Both the position numbers and the translations under genes were made by a program. The notes under the pieces are model-generated. The model saw nothing but the letters and a program-made list of their open reading frames with translations, did no database searches and was not told the origin of the DNA. From AC-32 sp049644305 (GTDB lineage Bacteria > Actinomycetota > Thermoleophilia > Gaiellales > Gaiellaceae), in NCBI GenBank assembly GCA_049644305.1, contig JBARRQ010000042.1, positions 1-8,159 on the forward strand: a stretch of DNA of 8,159 nt, in the 5' to 3' direction. Positions 5,724 to 8,159 of the stretch are shown piece after piece. Positions within the stretch are counted from its first letter, which is position 1. Every line of letters begins with the position of its first letter.

Positions 5724-5794
5724 GCCCAGGCATCCAGCCTGGGCCGCGGACGACTGCGGCCCGTGGCTTGGTGCAAGCGACCGAGAGCCTGGGC
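5724..5794 (+). promoter_or_regulatory. Overlapping inverted repeats ahead of the response regulator
   Basis: GCCCAGGC (5724-5731) and GCCTGGGC (5737-5744) form a perfect 8-bp dyad with a 5-nt loop. GGGCCGC (5741-5747) and GCGGCCC (5756-5762) form a second perfect dyad that shares four bases with the first, so the two RNA hairpins would compete. A second copy of AGCCTGGGC occurs at 5786-5794, exactly 50 bp after the first (5736-5744), and could pair with the same left arm. Either a leader structure or a repeated protein-binding half-site would fit; neither is proven. Confidence 0.35.
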
Positions 5795-5827
5795 ATCATC
5801 ACTGGCAGGGACACCCCTGAGTATCGC

Positions 5828-6523
5828 GTGACCAAGGTCCTGATCGTCGAGGACGACGACGTCATCGCCGAGGCGATGGCGCACCAGCTCAGCGCCGCAG
5901 GGCTCGACCCGATGCGAGTCGGCGCCGGCGAGATCGGGCTCGCCCGCCTGCGCTACGAGCGCCCGGACGTGGTCGTGCTCGACCTGATGCTTCCCGGCCT
6001 CGACGGCTGGAGCCTGATCGAGACGGCCCGGACGGAAGGAATCGGGACCCCGATCGTCGTCGTCAGCGCGAGAGGCACCGAGCACGATCGCGTGCATGCG
6101 CTGCAGATCGGGGCGGACGACTATCTCGTCAAGCCGTTCTCGATGAAGGAGCTCGTCGCACGTGTCCAGGCCGCGGCGAGGCGGGGCGTGCGCGGAGTCG
6201 AGGAGCGCCGGGGCGAGGAGCTGGTGATCGAAGAGCTCCGAATCGACCCCCGCTCGGTCCAGGCGTTCGTGGACGGAGAAAACGCAGGCCTGACGCCGAC
6301 GGAGTTCCGGCTCCTCTACACGCTTGCCCTAGATCAGGGCCGCGTCGCGAGCCGCGACGAGCTGCTGCAGCGAATCTGGGGCCGCCGCGCGACGCACCGC
6401 GACCGGACTGTGGACGTCTGCGTCCGGCGACTGCGCGAGAAGATCGACCGGCGCGCGTCCCGCCACACCTTCATCCAGACCCGCTACGGCGTCGGCTACA
6501 AGCTCGAGCCGCAAGCCAAGTAG
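5828..6523 (+). CDS. OmpR/PhoB-family response regulator (PhoB/RegX3-like)
   Basis: This is a DNA-binding response regulator of the OmpR/PhoB class. The 231-residue product, normal in length, has a receiver domain (about 1-118) with acidic pocket D10/D11, phospho-acceptor D52 in VVVLDLMLPG, switch serine S80 and lysine K102 in VKPFS. A winged-helix domain follows (about 131-227) with LTPTEFRLL (155-163), the recognition helix RTVDVCVRRLREKI (193-206) and the wing RYGVGYKL (219-226). GTG 5828 is chosen because the family N-terminus MTKVLIVEDD starts there; its ribosome binding site is weak (TGAG at 5818-5821). TTG 5768 would add 20 unrelated residues. Its position beside a pst cluster and divergent from a PhoR-like kinase makes it the probable Pho regulator, and the probable reader of the 11-bp arrays. 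That role is inferred from context. Confidence 0.93.
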   Translation: MTKVLIVEDDDVIAEAMAHQLSAAGLDPMRVGAGEIGLARLRYERPDVVVLDLMLPGLDGWSLIETARTEGIGTPIVVVSARGTEHDRVHALQIGADDYLVKPFSMKELVARVQAAARRGVRGVEERRGEELVIEELRIDPRSVQAFVDGENAGLTPTEFRLLYTLALDQGRVASRDELLQRIWGRRATHRDRTVDVCVRRLREKIDRRASRHTFIQTRYGVGYKLEPQAK

Positions 6524-6524
6524 C

Positions 6525-6538
6525 GCTCGGCGCCGAGC
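6525..6538. other. 14-bp perfect palindrome between convergent genes
   Basis: GCTCGGCGCCGAGC fills most of the 17-bp gap between the ends of the response regulator and HD genes. It could form a tight hairpin in both transcripts and act as a compact bidirectional terminator, but there is no T-run on either side. Symmetry is seen; function is a guess. Confidence 0.35.
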
Positions 6539-6541
6539 CGG

Positions 6542-7420
6542 CTACTCCAGGCGATAGAGCGGGAGCAGGCTCTTCTCCGCCTCGGTCTCGATGCGGGCAA
6601 CGACCTCGACGTAGGGCTCCAGCCCGGAACCGTGGAGCTTCGCCTTCAGCAGCTCGTCCACCTGGTAGACGCCGGCCGAGTTGTTCATCTTGATCTCGAC
6701 CGAGACGGGCCGCTCCTTGCCCTCGCTGATGACCACCTCGTCGATCGCCGCGGCCGAGATCGAGTGGATCGAGATGCGCCCTCGCTCGAATGGAATCCGC
6801 GAGCGGCCTTCCTCGATGTCGAGCGCATCCGCGACGCGCACGATCCCCGCCTCGAGCGTGAGCGGCCTGCCCGACTCGCGATGGCTCGTGATCGCCTGGA
6901 GCACCTCGGACACGACGACGGTCAGCTCGGGCTCCTCGTAGATCCCCGCGAGCAGCTCTCGCGCCTTCGGCTCTGCGAGGAACAGACTCCAGTCCTCGTG
7001 GCGATCCCGGTGGACGGCCATTCCGACGCAGTGGAGCAGCGCCCCCAGCAAGACGACCAGCTCGGCGTCCTCTGACTTCATCTCGTAGTCCTCGACCATC
7101 GCCGGCGCGACGTCGCGCTTCACGAGGATCCGAAGCAACCGCAGCCCGATGTTGGCGACGATCTGCACGTGAACCCAGGAGTGGTCGTTGATCCCGAGCC
7201 GTTTGACGGCGTTCACGTTGGCCACGTGCCACCAGGCCTTCAGCCCGTCGTCGGCGTTGACGCGGTCGAGCACCTTGCGCAGCTTGGCGTTCCGCTGCGC
7301 AGGCACGTTGATCCGCATCTGCGCGACCGCTTCGGCCGGCGACAGGCGGACTTCGCGCTCGGCCTCGGCGGAAGCCGGCTCATCGATTCGCTCGCGAAGC
7401 TGCTTGTCGAGCTGCGACAC
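6542..7420 (-). CDS. HD-superfamily protein with altered HD dyad
   Basis: The 292-residue product looks like a cytoplasmic member of the HD metal-dependent phosphohydrolase superfamily, in a little-studied group (I believe of the COG3294 type). Candidate metal ligands follow the usual order: H84 in SWVHVQIVANIG, the HD position in ALLHCVGMAVH (H130-C131), further histidines H137, H141 and H180, and D198 in IVRVADALD. The striking point is Cys where the Asp of the HD dyad is expected, so activity cannot be assumed. A C-terminal region of about 80 residues (213-292) is of mixed alpha/beta character and unrecognised. No signal peptide or membrane segment is seen. GTG 7420 has no good ribosome binding site; ATG 7318 is an alternative. 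The gene converges on the response regulator and diverges from the HxlR gene. Substrate unknown. Confidence 0.8.
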   Translation of the reverse strand: MSQLDKQLRERIDEPASAEAEREVRLSPAEAVAQMRINVPAQRNAKLRKVLDRVNADDGLKAWWHVANVNAVKRLGINDHSWVHVQIVANIGLRLLRILVKRDVAPAMVEDYEMKSEDAELVVLLGALLHCVGMAVHRDRHEDWSLFLAEPKARELLAGIYEEPELTVVVSEVLQAITSHRESGRPLTLEAGIVRVADALDIEEGRSRIPFERGRISIHSISAAAIDEVVISEGKERPVSVEIKMNNSAGVYQVDELLKAKLHGSGLEPYVEVVARIETEAEKSLLPLYRLE

Positions 7421-7457
7421 CGGCGCGAGGGTACTCGTTTCGGTGCCCGCCGGGAGT

Positions 7458-7463
7458 TACGAT
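7458..7463 (+). promoter_or_regulatory. Possible -10 element for the HxlR-type gene
   Basis: TACGAT fits a sigma-70-type -10 pattern (TAnnnT) and would place transcription start near 7470, giving a very short leader or leaderless message from ATG 7473 or 7482. No convincing -35 is visible at normal spacing. The whole divergent gap is only about 60 bp, so regulators here would affect both genes. Confidence 0.25.
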
Positions 7464-7481
7464 TGCGCCAGGATGCGCACG

Positions 7482-7817
7482 ATGGGACAGGTCCACGACG
7501 CCAGCTGCTGCTCGGTCGCGGCGTGTGCCGAGATTCTCGGCGCGAAGTGGACTGCGGTGCTGGTGCACGACCTCTCCGAAGGGCCCCGTCGTTTTTCGGA
7601 GCTGGAGCACTCCTGCCGGGGCATCAGCCCGCGCACGCTCTCGGAGCGGTTGCGGGTGCTCGAGCACGAAGGCCTGGTCTGCCGCCGGAGCTATCCCGAG
7701 TCGCCCCCTCGGGTGGAGTACGAGCTGACCGACAAGGGCGAGGACCTGTTGCCCATCATCGACGAGATGCGCCGCTTCGGGCACACCTGGCTCGTCGAGA
7801 ATGAACTAGTGCTTTAG
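7482..7817 (+). CDS. HxlR-type winged-helix transcriptional regulator, cysteine-rich
   Basis: This is a small DNA-binding regulator of the HxlR/MarR-like family. The 111-residue product shows the family hallmarks: AEILGAKWTAVLVHDL (16-31), the phrase RFSELEHSCRGISPRTLSERLRVLEHEGLV (37-66) covering the helix-turn-helix, and a wing ending RVEYELTDKGEDL (77-89). One cysteine near the N-terminus is typical of the family. Here there are five (C9, C10, C15, C45, C67), including a CC-x4-C cluster, which suggests thiol or metal sensing. ATG 7482 is preferred because AGGA lies 8 nt upstream; ATG 7473 would add three residues. It is divergent from the HD gene, a common layout for autoregulated HxlR genes and their targets. 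Its stop overlaps the end of the convergent peptidase gene by 12 bp. Ligand unknown. Confidence 0.9.
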   Translation: MGQVHDASCCSVAACAEILGAKWTAVLVHDLSEGPRRFSELEHSCRGISPRTLSERLRVLEHEGLVCRRSYPESPPRVEYELTDKGEDLLPIIDEMRRFGHTWLVENELVL

Positions 7818-8159
7818 GCGCGCCAGGCTTCGGTAGAGCTCGCGCGCGGTCTCGAAGCCGAGCGGCACGTACTCGGCGAGCAGGCGCTCGTTGGGGGAGT
7901 GGATGTTGCTCTCCGTGAGCGCAAAGCCCGTGATGATCGTGGGGATTCCCTTCTCCGCGAGCGCAGGCACGATCGGAAGAGTTCCCCCGGAACGAACGAG
8001 CAGGGGCCGGCGCCCGAACGTGGTCTCGAATGCGTCCAGCCCAAGCTGGACGGCCGGGGCCTCCGGTGGCACGAGCCCGGGGGCACTCGAGGAAAGACGT
8101 GTCAGCTCGAGCTCCGCTCCCTCGGGCGCGGCTTCGCGAAGAAGCCGCTCGACCTCCGC
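7806..8159 (-). CDS. M20-family metallopeptidase, C-terminal part (cut by window edge)
   Basis: The last 117 codons of an M20 zinc peptidase (dipeptidase/deacylase type), open through the right edge. M20 enzymes cleave small peptides or acyl-amino acids with two metal ions. The segment LLVRSGGTLPIVPAL is the typical run near the C-terminus, and ALTESNIHSPNERL carries the conserved metal-ligand histidine followed by Asn-Glu. The tail ends with a helix GFETARELYRSLARL, as usual. The catalytic Asp/Glu and dimerisation domain lie outside the window, so subfamily and substrate cannot be settled. In-frame valines and methionines near 8072 are internal. The gene converges on and overlaps the HxlR gene by 12 bp, which argues against a shared transcript. 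Confidence 0.9.
   Translation of the reverse strand, partial: AEVERLLREAAPEGAELELTRLSSSAPGLVPPEAPAVQLGLDAFETTFGRRPLLVRSGGTLPIVPALAEKGIPTIITGFALTESNIHSPNERLLAEYVPLGFETARELYRSLARLKH

Noticed and set aside
7421..7481. Inverted repeat resembling an HxlR operator (GGTAC near 7430 and GTGCC near 7443)
   Set aside because: Only about half of the positions are symmetric, no better than expected for short GC-rich sequence.
1..8159. Mobile element, CRISPR, defence island or RNA gene
   Set aside because: No transposase, integrase, regularly spaced repeats, toxin-antitoxin pair or tRNA/rRNA-like sequence was seen; the block reads as a normal chromosomal Pho cluster plus housekeeping neighbours.

Overview
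This is a high-GC stretch whose genes start on GTG and TTG as well as ATG, which suggests Actinomycetota. A deep lineage such as Thermoleophilia is a guess from protein flavour, not something the sequence proves. Nearly all of it is protein-coding and tightly packed. I see no rRNA, tRNA, CRISPR array, insertion sequence, integrase or attachment site.

Positions 1-5650, and probably on to 6523, form a phosphate (Pho) island. On the minus strand, in transcription order, are pstC, pstA, pstB and phoU, followed after 71 bp by the start of ppk (polyphosphate kinase 1), which is cut by the left edge. pstS, the phosphate-binding protein, is divergent from pstC across a 177-bp promoter region. Its end meets, with one base between them, the end of a minus-strand histidine kinase. 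A PhoB/RegX3-like OmpR-family response regulator is divergent from that kinase across another 177-bp gap. In the expected scheme PstS captures phosphate, PstC/PstA form the channel, PstB powers import, PhoU couples transport state to the kinase, the regulator drives the pst genes, and Ppk stores phosphate as polyphosphate.

The right end (6542-8159) is not obviously phosphate-related. It holds an HD-superfamily protein on the minus strand, a small cysteine-rich HxlR-type regulator divergent from it, and the C-terminal third or so of an M20 metallopeptidase that overlaps the HxlR gene tail to tail.

I do not see a new multi-gene system. The most useful observations are: two 11-bp-phased direct-repeat arrays with the same ACC core, one before pstS and one before ppk, which look like a lineage-specific Pho box; a histidine kinase with no sensor or membrane region despite an ideal ribosome binding site; a PstS without a lipobox; an HD protein whose HD dyad reads His-Cys; and competing inverted repeats ahead of the response regulator.
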